From NCBI GenBank assembly GCA_020848855.1, contig JADLHH010000570.1, positions 1 through 5,210 on the forward strand: a stretch of DNA of 5,210 nucleotides, in the 5' to 3' direction. The position numbers and the translations under genes were made by a program. Below, one piece after another: positions 1-5,210 of the stretch (positions are counted from its first letter, which is position 1; the number at the start of each line of letters is the position of its first letter). This DNA comes from Anaerolineae bacterium (GTDB lineage Bacteria > Chloroflexota > Anaerolineae > Aggregatilineales > Phototrophicaceae). Below the pieces are notes generated by a model that did not search any database, had not been told where the DNA came from, and saw nothing but the letters and a program-made list of their open reading frames with translations.

Positions 1-2123
1 ACAACGACAACCTGCCGCCGCAGGACGAGCCGGAGCCGACGACCGTTGGGCGGGCGATTTTCAACCGCATCCTGCCGGACGAACTGCGCTTCCACCAGGA
101 GACGCTCGACAAGAAGCGCCTGCAGAACCTGGTCGCCAAGTGCTATCAGCGGCTGGGATCGGATCAGACGACCGACATCGTGGACGCGATTAAAGACCTC
201 GGCTTCTTCTACGCGACGATTTCCGGCACGACCATCGCCGTCACCGACCTGACGATCCCGGATGAGCGTAACAACATCCTCGCCGAAGCTGAAGCGGTGG
301 TTGATCGTGCCGAGCGCGACTTCCGGCGCGGTCTGCTGACCGAAGAAGAACGCTACCAGCGCACGATCGACGTATGGAACCGAGCGAAGGACACGCTGCA
401 AGACCTGATCCGCGACACGCTCAACCCGTATGGACCAATCGCCGTCATGGCGATTTCCGGCTCGACGAAGGGCGGTTTCGGTCCCATCACGCAGTTGGCG
501 GGTATGCGCGGTCTGATGGCTGACCCGTCGGGGCGCATCATCGACCTGCCGATCCGCAGCCACTTCCGTGAAGGCTTGACGGCGCTGGAATACTTCATCT
601 CGACGCACGGCGCGCGGAAGGGTCTGGCAGACACGGCGCTGCGTACCGCCGACGCGGGTTATCTCACCCGTCGTCTGGTCGACGTGGCGCAGGACATGAT
701 CATCAACCGCACCGACTGCGGCACGGAAGGCGGCATCTGGGTTCGCCGTTCGGACGATGTCGCCGGACAGACAATCTATGAGCGTATCATGGGGCGCTGC
801 GCGGCTGCCGATACGTATGACCCCGACACGGGCAAGCTGATCGTCGCCCGCAACGGGATGATCGACGAAGACGTTGCCGAAGCGATCCAGAACAGCAGCC
901 TGCCGGAAGTGTACGTCCGCAGCCCGATGACGTGCGCGCTCATTCACGGCATCTGCGCGCTGTGCTACGGGCGCGACCTCGGTCGCGGCGAAATGGTCGA
1001 AATCGGCACGGCGGTCGGCATCATCGCCGCACAGTCGATTGGTGAGCCGGGCACACAGTTGACGCTTCGTACCTTCCACACGGGCGGTACGGCGCAGGCA
1101 TCCGGCGACATCACCAGCGGTCTGCCGCGCGTGGAAGAACTGTTCGAAGCCCGCAAGAAGCCGAAGGGCGAAGCGGTCGTCACCGATATCGGCGGCGTGC
1201 TGCGGCTCTCGCGGCGTGAAGGTGTCCGTATCGCCACCGTGATCGACAGCGAGGTCTTCAGCGACCAATACGAGATCGCTGCGGGCTGGACGCTGCAAGT
1301 CGAGGACGAGCAGGACGTGGACGCCGGCGACATTCTGGCGCTGGACGAGGACACGGGCGAGAAGCTGGTCGCCAAGATGACCGGGCGCGTGCATCTGGAA
1401 GACAGCGGCAAGCACCGCATGGTGTTTGTCCGTTACGAGCGGTCGCAGGAGATGGAATACGAAATTCCGTCGAGCGCGCGCCTGCTGCCGGATGTGTTCG
1501 ACGGCGCGACGGTCACCCCCGGTCAGCAGTTGACCGAAGGCTCGAAGAGTCCGCACCGCATCCTGCGCATTCAGGGTTCAGAAGCGACATCGCTCTACCT
1601 GCTTTCGGAAGTGCAGAAGGTCTACCGCTCGCAGGGCGTGAATATCGCCGACAAGCACTTCGAGATCGTCATCCGCAAGATGCTGGCGCGGGTGCAGGTC
1701 ACCAAGAGCGGCGACGGCGAGCTGCTGCCGGGCGAACTGATCGACCGCCTGCAGTTGATCGACATCAACCAAAAGTTGATCGCCGAAGGCAAGGAGCCGG
1801 CGGCGGGCGTGCCGATTTTGCTCGGCGTGACCAAGGCGGCGCTCAGCACCGACAGCTTCCTCTCGGCGTCGAGCTTCCAGCACACGATCCGCGTGCTGGC
1901 GGGCGCGGCAATCGAAGGCAAGGAAGACAAGCTGTACGGGCTGAAGGAGAACGTCATCATCGGCAAGCTGATCCCGGCGGGTACGGGTTTCCACACCTAC
2001 CAGGATCGCGAGCTGGTCGCGCCGGTGACGACACTGGAAGCGCAGGGCGCATACGACCTGGATGCCGGCGACGACTTCGAGGACGACGGGCTGGAAGACG
2101 AGAAGATCAACCTGAACGACTAA
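1..2123 (+). CDS. rpoC: DNA-directed RNA polymerase subunit beta' (C-terminal part, 5' end outside window)
   Basis: The reading frame is open from base 3 to the TAA at 2121-2123, giving 706 visible residues with no start in the window; the GTG at 180 is internal. RpoC forms the RNA polymerase catalytic cleft with RpoB. In order one sees the start TTVGRAIFN, the [11 protein letters not shown] segment (about 504-536), the bridge helix (about 570-695), a zinc site of four Cys (codons 717, 933, 954, 963; C-x6-C-x2-C in the last three), and the trigger loop after [18 protein letters not shown] (His codon 1077). The C-terminal core includes LREVQKVYR-like, [23 protein letters not shown] and [17 protein letters not shown] blocks. 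The NADFDGD metal-binding motif lies upstream, outside the window. The trigger loop lacks the E. coli SI3 insertion, but about 60 extra residues follow the ARKKPKG motif (see findings). The protein ends in a strongly acidic tail. A strong hairpin terminator follows, so rpoC is the last gene of its transcript. Confidence 0.98.
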   Translation, partial: NDNLPPQDEPEPTTVGRAIFNRILPDELRFHQETLDKKRLQNLVAKCYQRLGSDQTTDIVDAIKDLGFFYATISGTTIAVTDLTIPDERNNILAEAEAVVDRAERDFRRGLLTEEERYQRTIDVWNRAKDTLQDLIRDTLNPYGPIAVMAISGSTKGGFGPITQLAGMRGLMADPSGRIIDLPIRSHFREGLTALEYFISTHGARKGLADTALRTADAGYLTRRLVDVAQDMIINRTDCGTEGGIWVRRSDDVAGQTIYERIMGRCAAADTYDPDTGKLIVARNGMIDEDVAEAIQNSSLPEVYVRSPMTCALIHGICALCYGRDLGRGEMVEIGTAVGIIAAQSIGEPGTQLTLRTFHTGGTAQASGDITSGLPRVEELFEARKKPKGEAVVTDIGGVLRLSRREGVRIATVIDSEVFSDQYEIAAGWTLQVEDEQDVDAGDILALDEDTGEKLVAKMTGRVHLEDSGKHRMVFVRYERSQEMEYEIPSSARLLPDVFDGATVTPGQQLTEGSKSPHRILRIQGSEATSLYLLSEVQKVYRSQGVNIADKHFEIVIRKMLARVQVTKSGDGELLPGELIDRLQLIDINQKLIAEGKEPAAGVPILLGVTKAALSTDSFLSASSFQHTIRVLAGAAIEGKEDKLYGLKENVIIGKLIPAGTGFHTYQDRELVAPVTTLEAQGAYDLDAGDDFEDDGLEDEKINLND

Positions 2124-2146
2124 GCGTTCGGGGCGAGTAAAAGCAA

Positions 2147-2188
2147 ACGGGGCGAGAAGGAAAACCTTCCCGCCCCGTGTTTGTTTAT
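2147..2188. terminator. Rho-independent terminator after rpoC, bidirectional
   Basis: Bases 2147-2160 pair with 2165-2178 in a 14-position stem with one A.C mismatch and an AAAA loop. On the plus strand the stem is followed by GTTTGTTTAT. On the minus strand it is followed by TTGCTTTTA. It lies 23 bases after the rpoC stop and 23 bases beyond the stop of the convergent Uma2 gene (2202), so one hairpin probably serves both genes. Confidence 0.88.
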
Positions 2189-2201
2189 CTGTAATAAGAT
2201 G

Positions 2202-2750
2202 TTATTCTGCGAAAATCTCTTTCACCGCCAGCGCGAACTCCGGCAGCACGTCGCCGCCGTCGAGCGTGCCGTCGATACCGACGATGCGCGGCGGCTGCCC
2301 CGGCGCGTACACTTCGACGCGCCGAGCGTCAGGATTGATCACCCACACAACGGTTCCAACCTGCAAGTAATTGACGATTTTGATCCGCATCTCGGCGTCC
2401 GTGTTCGATGGCGACAGCACTTCGACCGCGAGATCGGGCGGGGTCGGATTCCATGCGCCGCGAAATGGCTCTGGCTGCTTCGTTTTGGATATAAAGGCAG
2501 CGTCCGGCATATAACGTTCACCGCTTATACGATAACCTCCATCCGCGCCAGTAATGCGCCCCAAACCGCGCGGAAGCACGAACAAACTCAACTGAAATAT
2601 CATCCGAGCGCCGATTTCCGACGAATAGCCGTTCGACACCACCTCGACAATCTCCCCCCCGATGAACTCGAACAGCCGCTCGGCGTTTTCTGGCAAAGCG
2701 ACAAACTGCTCGAAATCTGTTTCAGTCATGGCGATTTTTTGCACAGCCAT
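2202..2750 (-). CDS. Uma2 (DUF820) family protein, putative PD-(D/E)XK nuclease
   Basis: The product has 182 residues, the usual size for the Uma2 family. These are putative restriction-endonuclease-fold proteins, common as many paralogues in Cyanobacteria and Chloroflexota, with no settled biological role. Family marks seen here: N-terminal MTETDFEQF; LFEFIGGEIVEV around residues 26-37; YMPDAAFIS with Asp83; PPDLAVEVLSPSNT with Asp106 and Glu110; then Lys124 in the following helix and VWVINPDARRVEVY at 135-148. Asp83, Asp106/Glu110 and Lys124 would form the acidic/basic site, with the Lys displaced into the helix as in other members; these catalytic assignments are from family memory. The ATG at 2748-2750 is chosen because GGGAG lies 6 bases upstream; an internal ATG at codon 8 lacks such a site. 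The gene has no partner in an operon. It converges on rpoC and sits behind the terminator of the glycoside hydrolase gene. No signal peptide or membrane segment is visible, so it is probably cytoplasmic. Confidence 0.9.
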   Translation of the reverse strand: MAVQKIAMTETDFEQFVALPENAERLFEFIGGEIVEVVSNGYSSEIGARMIFQLSLFVLPRGLGRITGADGGYRISGERYMPDAAFISKTKQPEPFRGAWNPTPPDLAVEVLSPSNTDAEMRIKIVNYLQVGTVVWVINPDARRVEVYAPGQPPRIVGIDGTLDGGDVLPEFALAVKEIFAE

Positions 2751-2756
2751 TAGACG

Positions 2757-2782
2757 CTCCCATCTTCCATACTTCTATTATG
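2757..2782 (-). promoter_or_regulatory. Ribosome binding site and candidate extended -10 promoter of the Uma2 gene
   Basis: On the minus strand GGGAG (2757-2761) lies 6 bases before the ATG. Further up, TGG-CATAAT (-10 hexamer at 2777-2782) fits an extended -10 element with 5 of 6 bases of the -10 consensus. I see no good -35 box at the right distance. The terminator just upstream makes a separate promoter here likely. The ribosome site is firm, the promoter less so. Confidence 0.45.
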
Positions 2783-2806
2783 CCATAGTTATGCTTGCCA
2801 GCAGCA

Positions 2807-2849
2807 GAAAACAAAACAGCCCGCGCTGTTCGGCAGGCTGTTTTTGCTT
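2807..2849 (-). terminator. Hairpin terminator after the glycoside hydrolase gene
   Basis: AAAACAGCC (2813-2821) pairs perfectly with GGCTGTTTT (2836-2844), a 9-bp stem around a 14-base loop. Read on the minus strand it is followed by GTTTTC and lies 19 bases after the TAG at 2864-2866. The plus strand shows an even better T tract (TTTTTGCTT), so it may work both ways. A shorter competing stem exists: AACAGC (2815-2820) with GCTGTT (2825-2830), loop CCGC. Confidence 0.72.
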
Positions 2850-2863
2850 GAAAGCTGGCTTGG

Positions 2864-4318
2864 CTAGTCGTATTTGTCGAGGTTCACATCCGGGCGCACC
2901 GCGTCGTAGATCATCCAGTAGAGCGGGCGCTCGGTCAGCCCTTCGCCGCCGCTGACGGTGATGTTCGGGTCGAGCACGCCAGCCGTGCCGGGGATGACGA
3001 TGCTATACGCCGCGCGCTCGTCGCTGTTATGCACCATGCCGTCAAGCACAGCAAAGTTGAGGTTCCACAGGAACATCGGTCCGATGTAGTCGGTCTGCTG
3101 CCCAATCTGGAAGGCGCGGATGGTGTAATTCGCCTGATCCCACTTGGACGGGCGCAGAACCCAGGCATCGGTCTCCGGCGGCTGACCAGGGAAGCCTTCC
3201 CAGGCGGGCCAACCGAACTCGGTCACCCACAGCTTCAGGTCGGAATGTCCGTTGGTGACCATGATCTGGCGCGTGTCGCGGATGGTGTCGGCGAAGAAGA
3301 AGTGCGGGTCGTTGTCCCAGCCCGCCGCGCCGCAGCAGGTCGAGTCAGGCGGATTCGCCCAGCTATACGGATGAACGCCGATGGCGATATCGCGGTAATT
3401 GCCCAAGCCCGCCGCGTACATCTGCCGCAGGTAGGTGCGGTCGTCCACCACGCCGGGGTTGTTGCCGGTCGGAGCCAGCCCGGCGGTGACGATCTGGATC
3501 GAGCCGGAATAGGCGCGAATCGCCTGATACGCCGGGGCGAATAGCTGCATGTACCCTTCGCCGCTGAGCGACAGCCCGCCCGTCCATTCACGCGAGAGAT
3601 TCGGCTCGTTCCAGATTTCGATGGCGTCGACGTTGCCTTTCAACTGGTTGAGCATCAAGGTGATGAAGTTGGCGTACGCCTGTGGGTCGTCCGGCGGACC
3701 GTCCTGCTCCTGCGTCGAGCGCGCCCAACCTGGCGCTTTGGCGATGCTCAACAGGACGCGCAGATGACGAACTTTCGCGTCTTCGATGTAGATCGAAAGC
3801 TGCTGGAAAAACGTGCTGACATCGTTCGGTCCGCTCGGCTGCATGTCCTTCCAGGGGACCTGTATCTTGATCCAGCCGAGCGCAAGCTGATCGGGTCCAA
3901 CGCGGCGCATGGCTTCGTCCCAGTCTGCCTGATCGAGATTCCCCTCGATCTGGATACCCATACGGCTGGCGTCGAGATTCGGCAGCACGTCCGGGAAATT
4001 CGCGCCGGAAGTCGATGGGGGCGATGTCGGCTGCCCTTCGACCGTCGGCGGCGGTATAGTCGGCTGCGGAGTCGCGGTCGGCGGGGGCGTATAGCCGGAG
4101 CCGACAATCGAACCCACCCACGTCACAGTCGGATGAAGCTGAGCGACGATAACCGACTGCAGACCCGCCAGCGTATAGCCGGACGCCGACGCGCCGGTAA
4201 CGGTATCGACAGTCGACTGGACAGTCGGGGTAATGTAAACCGCTATCGGCGTCTGGGTGGCACACGCCGCCGTTATCAGGCACAGGAACAACAAGAGGAT
4301 GCGTTTCGCGTTTTTCAT
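2864..4318 (-). CDS. Predicted lipoprotein with clan GH-A glycoside hydrolase domain (GH39/GH5-like)
   Basis: The product has 484 residues and is probably a membrane-anchored, extracytoplasmic enzyme cleaving beta-glycosidic bonds; the substrate cannot be told. The N-terminus MKNAKR is followed by a hydrophobic stretch (7-15) and TAAC with Cys19 as candidate lipid-anchored residue; Thr at -3 is less usual than Leu. Residues 20-75 are Thr/Ser/Val-rich and not recognised. Residues 77-103 form a Pro/Thr linker. The catalytic TIM barrel spans about 108-475. EIWNEPN places the acid/base Glu at 238 (codon 3605-3607), and LWVTEFGW places the nucleophile Glu at 367 (codon 3218-3220), the clan GH-A pattern of strands 4 and 7. 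VHPYSW (315-320) and MFLWNLNF (415-422) fit further active-site strands. An in-frame ATG at 4393 would add 25 residues ahead of the signal peptide and run into the gyrA promoter region, so the ATG at 4316-4318 is preferred. No ribosome binding site precedes it. PslG-like GH39 enzymes are the closest type I can suggest; the exact family is uncertain. Confidence 0.85.
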   Translation of the reverse strand: MKNAKRILLLFLCLITAACATQTPIAVYITPTVQSTVDTVTGASASGYTLAGLQSVIVAQLHPTVTWVGSIVGSGYTPPPTATPQPTIPPPTVEGQPTSPPSTSGANFPDVLPNLDASRMGIQIEGNLDQADWDEAMRRVGPDQLALGWIKIQVPWKDMQPSGPNDVSTFFQQLSIYIEDAKVRHLRVLLSIAKAPGWARSTQEQDGPPDDPQAYANFITLMLNQLKGNVDAIEIWNEPNLSREWTGGLSLSGEGYMQLFAPAYQAIRAYSGSIQIVTAGLAPTGNNPGVVDDRTYLRQMYAAGLGNYRDIAIGVHPYSWANPPDSTCCGAAGWDNDPHFFFADTIRDTRQIMVTNGHSDLKLWVTEFGWPAWEGFPGQPPETDAWVLRPSKWDQANYTIRAFQIGQQTDYIGPMFLWNLNFAVLDGMVHNSDERAAYSIVIPGTAGVLDPNITVSGGEGLTERPLYWMIYDAVRPDVNLDKYD

Positions 4319-4326
4319 AAGAGAAG

Positions 4327-4355
4327 ATACTATCACATCCCCGCTGGCATGAACA
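4327..4355 (-). promoter_or_regulatory. Candidate promoter of the glycoside hydrolase gene, implying a leaderless mRNA
   Basis: On the minus strand TGA-TAGTAT (hexamer at 4327-4332, 4 of 6 consensus bases, with the TGn extension) ends 8 bases before the ATG. A poor -35 match, TGTTCA (4350-4355), lies 17 bases upstream. If used, transcription would begin at or within a base or two of the start codon, in keeping with the lack of a Shine-Dalgarno sequence. The boxes are weak and this is a suggestion only. Confidence 0.25.
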
Positions 4356-4376
4356 TAGGCAGCAGATGAGACTTTG

Positions 4377-4385
4377 TGGTATAAT
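4377..4385 (+). promoter_or_regulatory. Extended -10 promoter upstream of gyrA (distal promoter)
   Basis: TGG-TATAAT is a perfect -10 hexamer (4380-4385) with the TGn extension. No TTGACA-like box lies 16-18 bases upstream, as is common for extended -10 promoters. The expected start is near 4391-4393, inside the palindrome at 4388-4399, giving a leader of roughly 85 bases before gyrA. Confidence 0.55.
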
Positions 4386-4387
4386 GA

Positions 4388-4399
4388 GAACATCTGTTC
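4388..4399. promoter_or_regulatory. Palindromic operator resembling a Gram-positive LexA (SOS) box
   Basis: GAACATCTGTTC is an inverted repeat, GAACA-TC-TGTTC, and matches the GAAC-N4-GTTC core of the Bacillus/Mycobacterium LexA box. The flanking bases (A on both sides) lack the C...G of the full consensus. It starts 2 bases after the TATAAT of the distal gyrA promoter and ends 2 bases before the TTGACA of the proximal one, a position from which a repressor could block both. From memory, LexA of at least one Chloroflexota genus (Dehalococcoides) uses this Gram-positive type of box. Binding by LexA here is inference. Confidence 0.42.
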
Positions 4400-4401
4400 A
4401 A

Positions 4402-4430
4402 TTGACAGCCGCCCTGTTCTTCCCTAGAAT
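4402..4430 (+). promoter_or_regulatory. Sigma-70-type promoter of gyrA (proximal promoter)
   Basis: A perfect TTGACA (4402-4407) is followed after exactly 17 bases by TAGAAT (4425-4430, 5 of 6 consensus bases). This is the clearest promoter in the window. The expected start, near 4437, gives a leader of about 25-40 bases depending on the start codon used. Confidence 0.75.
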
Positions 4431-4477
4431 GAGGCGTCATCCGGCGTACTGAAGCACAACACATGATGGATGCTCCT

Positions 4478-5210
4478 ATGACAAATGGTCTCGTCCGGCA
4501 GGTGAACATCGGTCAGCAGATGCGCGAGGCTTATCTCGACTACGCCATGAGCGTAATCGTAGCACGCGCGCTGCCGGATGCGCGTGACGGCTTAAAGCCG
4601 GTTCACCGCCGAATTCTCTACGCCATGTACGATTTAGGTATGCGCGCCGACACGCCTTACAAGAAGTCGGCGCGTATCGTCGGCGAAGTGCTGGGCAAGT
4701 ATCACCCGCACGGCGACGTTGCCGTGTACGACGCGCTGGTGCGTATGGCGCAGGATTTTTCGATGCGTTACCCGCTGATCGACGGGCAGGGCAACTTCGG
4801 CAGCGTCGACGGCGACGGCGCGGCGGCGATGCGTTATACCGAAGCGCGCATGACCGATATGGGCGAGGAACTGCTCACGAATATCGGCATGAACACGGTC
4901 GAATTCGGCGACAATTTCGACGGCACGCTGCAGGAGCCGCTCGTCCTGCCGACGAGCATCCCCAACCTGCTCGTCAACGGCTCGTCGGGCATCGCCGTCG
5001 GCATGTCCACCAACATCCCGCCGCACAACCTGGGTGAAGTGTGCGACGCGCTGGTCTACGTGCTCCAGAACTGGGAGCAGCTTGACGACGTGACGATTGA
5101 AGACCTGATGCGCTTCATCAAAGGACCGGATTTCCCCACCGGCGGGCTGGCGTACCGGCACGTCAACGGCTCGGACGACGGCGAAGACTCGCTGGTGAGC
5201 GCCTATGCCA
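4478..5210 (+). CDS. gyrA: DNA gyrase subunit A (N-terminal part, 3' end outside window)
   Basis: 244 codons are visible and the frame is still open at the right edge. GyrA is the breakage-reunion subunit of DNA gyrase, which with GyrB introduces negative supercoils using ATP. Seen in order: [71 protein letters not shown] and [21 protein letters not shown]. This is the winged-helix DNA-binding region and the start of the tower domain. The catalytic Arg-Tyr pair is Arg119-Tyr120 (Tyr codon 4835-4837). Val81 (codon 4718-4720) stands where E. coli has Ser83, while Asp85 keeps the E. coli Asp87 position. Three in-frame ATGs are possible (4463, 4466, 4478). I chose 4478 because a GGA lies 7 bases upstream and the length before VNI and YLDYAMS best matches the family, but the evidence is weak. 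ParC is the main alternative; the [21 protein letters not shown] wording and the placement favour GyrA. Confidence 0.95.
   Translation, partial: MTNGLVRQVNIGQQMREAYLDYAMSVIVARALPDARDGLKPVHRRILYAMYDLGMRADTPYKKSARIVGEVLGKYHPHGDVAVYDALVRMAQDFSMRYPLIDGQGNFGSVDGDGAAAMRYTEARMTDMGEELLTNIGMNTVEFGDNFDGTLQEPLVLPTSIPNLLVNGSSGIAVGMSTNIPPHNLGEVCDALVYVLQNWEQLDDVTIEDLMRFIKGPDFPTGGLAYRHVNGSDDGEDSLVSAYA

Noticed and set aside
965..1420. Minus-strand open frame of 151 codons inside rpoC, and similar ones at 353-634 and 1578-1996
   Set aside because: They lie fully antisense to a conserved essential gene. Their products are Ser/Arg/Pro-rich and low in complexity, as expected from the strong third-position GC bias of the true gene.
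180..2123. GTG at 180 as the start of a separate protein
   Set aside because: The same frame runs open to the left edge and encodes conserved RpoC sequence ([16 protein letters not shown]) before it, so this Val is internal.
2113..2128. Short inverted repeat GAACG-N6-CGTTC across the rpoC stop codon
   Set aside because: Arms of only 5 bp, no T tract, and a much stronger terminator follows at once; likely chance.
2181..2753. Plus-strand open frame of 190 codons opposite the Uma2 gene
   Set aside because: It begins inside the tail of the rpoC terminator and is antisense to the Uma2 gene, which shows family motifs and a ribosome binding site.
4208..4227. Direct repeat GACAGTCG twice with a 4-base gap
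   Set aside because: It lies within the Thr/Ser/Val-rich coding segment of the lipoprotein and is explained by repeated codons for similar residues.
3029..4369. Plus-strand and alternative minus-strand open frames opposite or inside the glycoside hydrolase gene (for example 3029-3544, 3588-4283, 3764-4369)
   Set aside because: The frame with catalytic motifs, signal peptide and linker is clearly the coding one. The others have no recognisable motifs and an Arg-rich composition typical of shadow frames.
4319..4393. Longer start (ATG at 4391-4393) for the glycoside hydrolase
   Set aside because: It would put 25 polar residues ahead of a good lipoprotein signal peptide, has no ribosome binding site, and would overlap the gyrA promoter elements.
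4634..5161. Minus-strand open frame of 175 codons opposite gyrA
   Set aside because: It is antisense to the highly conserved gyrA catalytic region and has no motif of its own.

Overview
The window is a high-GC stretch of a bacterial chromosome. It carries the ends of two core information-processing genes, with two accessory genes between them on the opposite strand. The phylum is most likely Chloroflexota (Anaerolineae-like), but this is inference. It rests on an RNA polymerase beta' subunit without the proteobacterial trigger-loop insertion, a Uma2 (DUF820) family gene, a secreted lipoprotein with a long Pro/Thr linker of the TPPPTATP type, and the wording of the GyrA and RpoC proteins. No rRNA, tRNA, CRISPR array, insertion sequence or integrase was seen.

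Layout. 1-2123 (+): the C-terminal part of rpoC, open at the left edge. 2124-2201: a short convergent gap holding a strong hairpin terminator that has a T-rich tail on both strands. 2202-2750 (-): a Uma2-family putative PD-(D/E)XK nuclease with its own ribosome binding site and probably its own promoter. 2751-2863: a gap with a second hairpin terminator that ends the gene upstream on the minus strand. 2864-4318 (-): a predicted lipoprotein with a clan GH-A glycoside hydrolase domain. 4319-4477: a divergent regulatory region. 4478-5210 (+): the N-terminal third of gyrA, cut by the right edge; it has no stop codon inside the window.

How it works together. rpoC (transcription) and gyrA (DNA supercoiling) are independent housekeeping units. 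The glycoside hydrolase and the Uma2 gene lie on the same strand but are separated by a terminator, so they are probably separate transcripts, not an operon. The divergent region before gyrA is the densest in signals: an extended -10 promoter, a GAAC-N4-GTTC palindrome of the Gram-positive LexA (SOS box) type directly over its likely start point, and a near-consensus TTGACA-N17-TAGAAT promoter just downstream.

I found no convincing multi-gene novel system. The points most worth checking are the possible SOS box in front of gyrA, an apparently duplicated beta-rich module in RpoC, the valine at the quinolone-critical Ser83 position of GyrA, and a possible leaderless start of the glycoside hydrolase gene.
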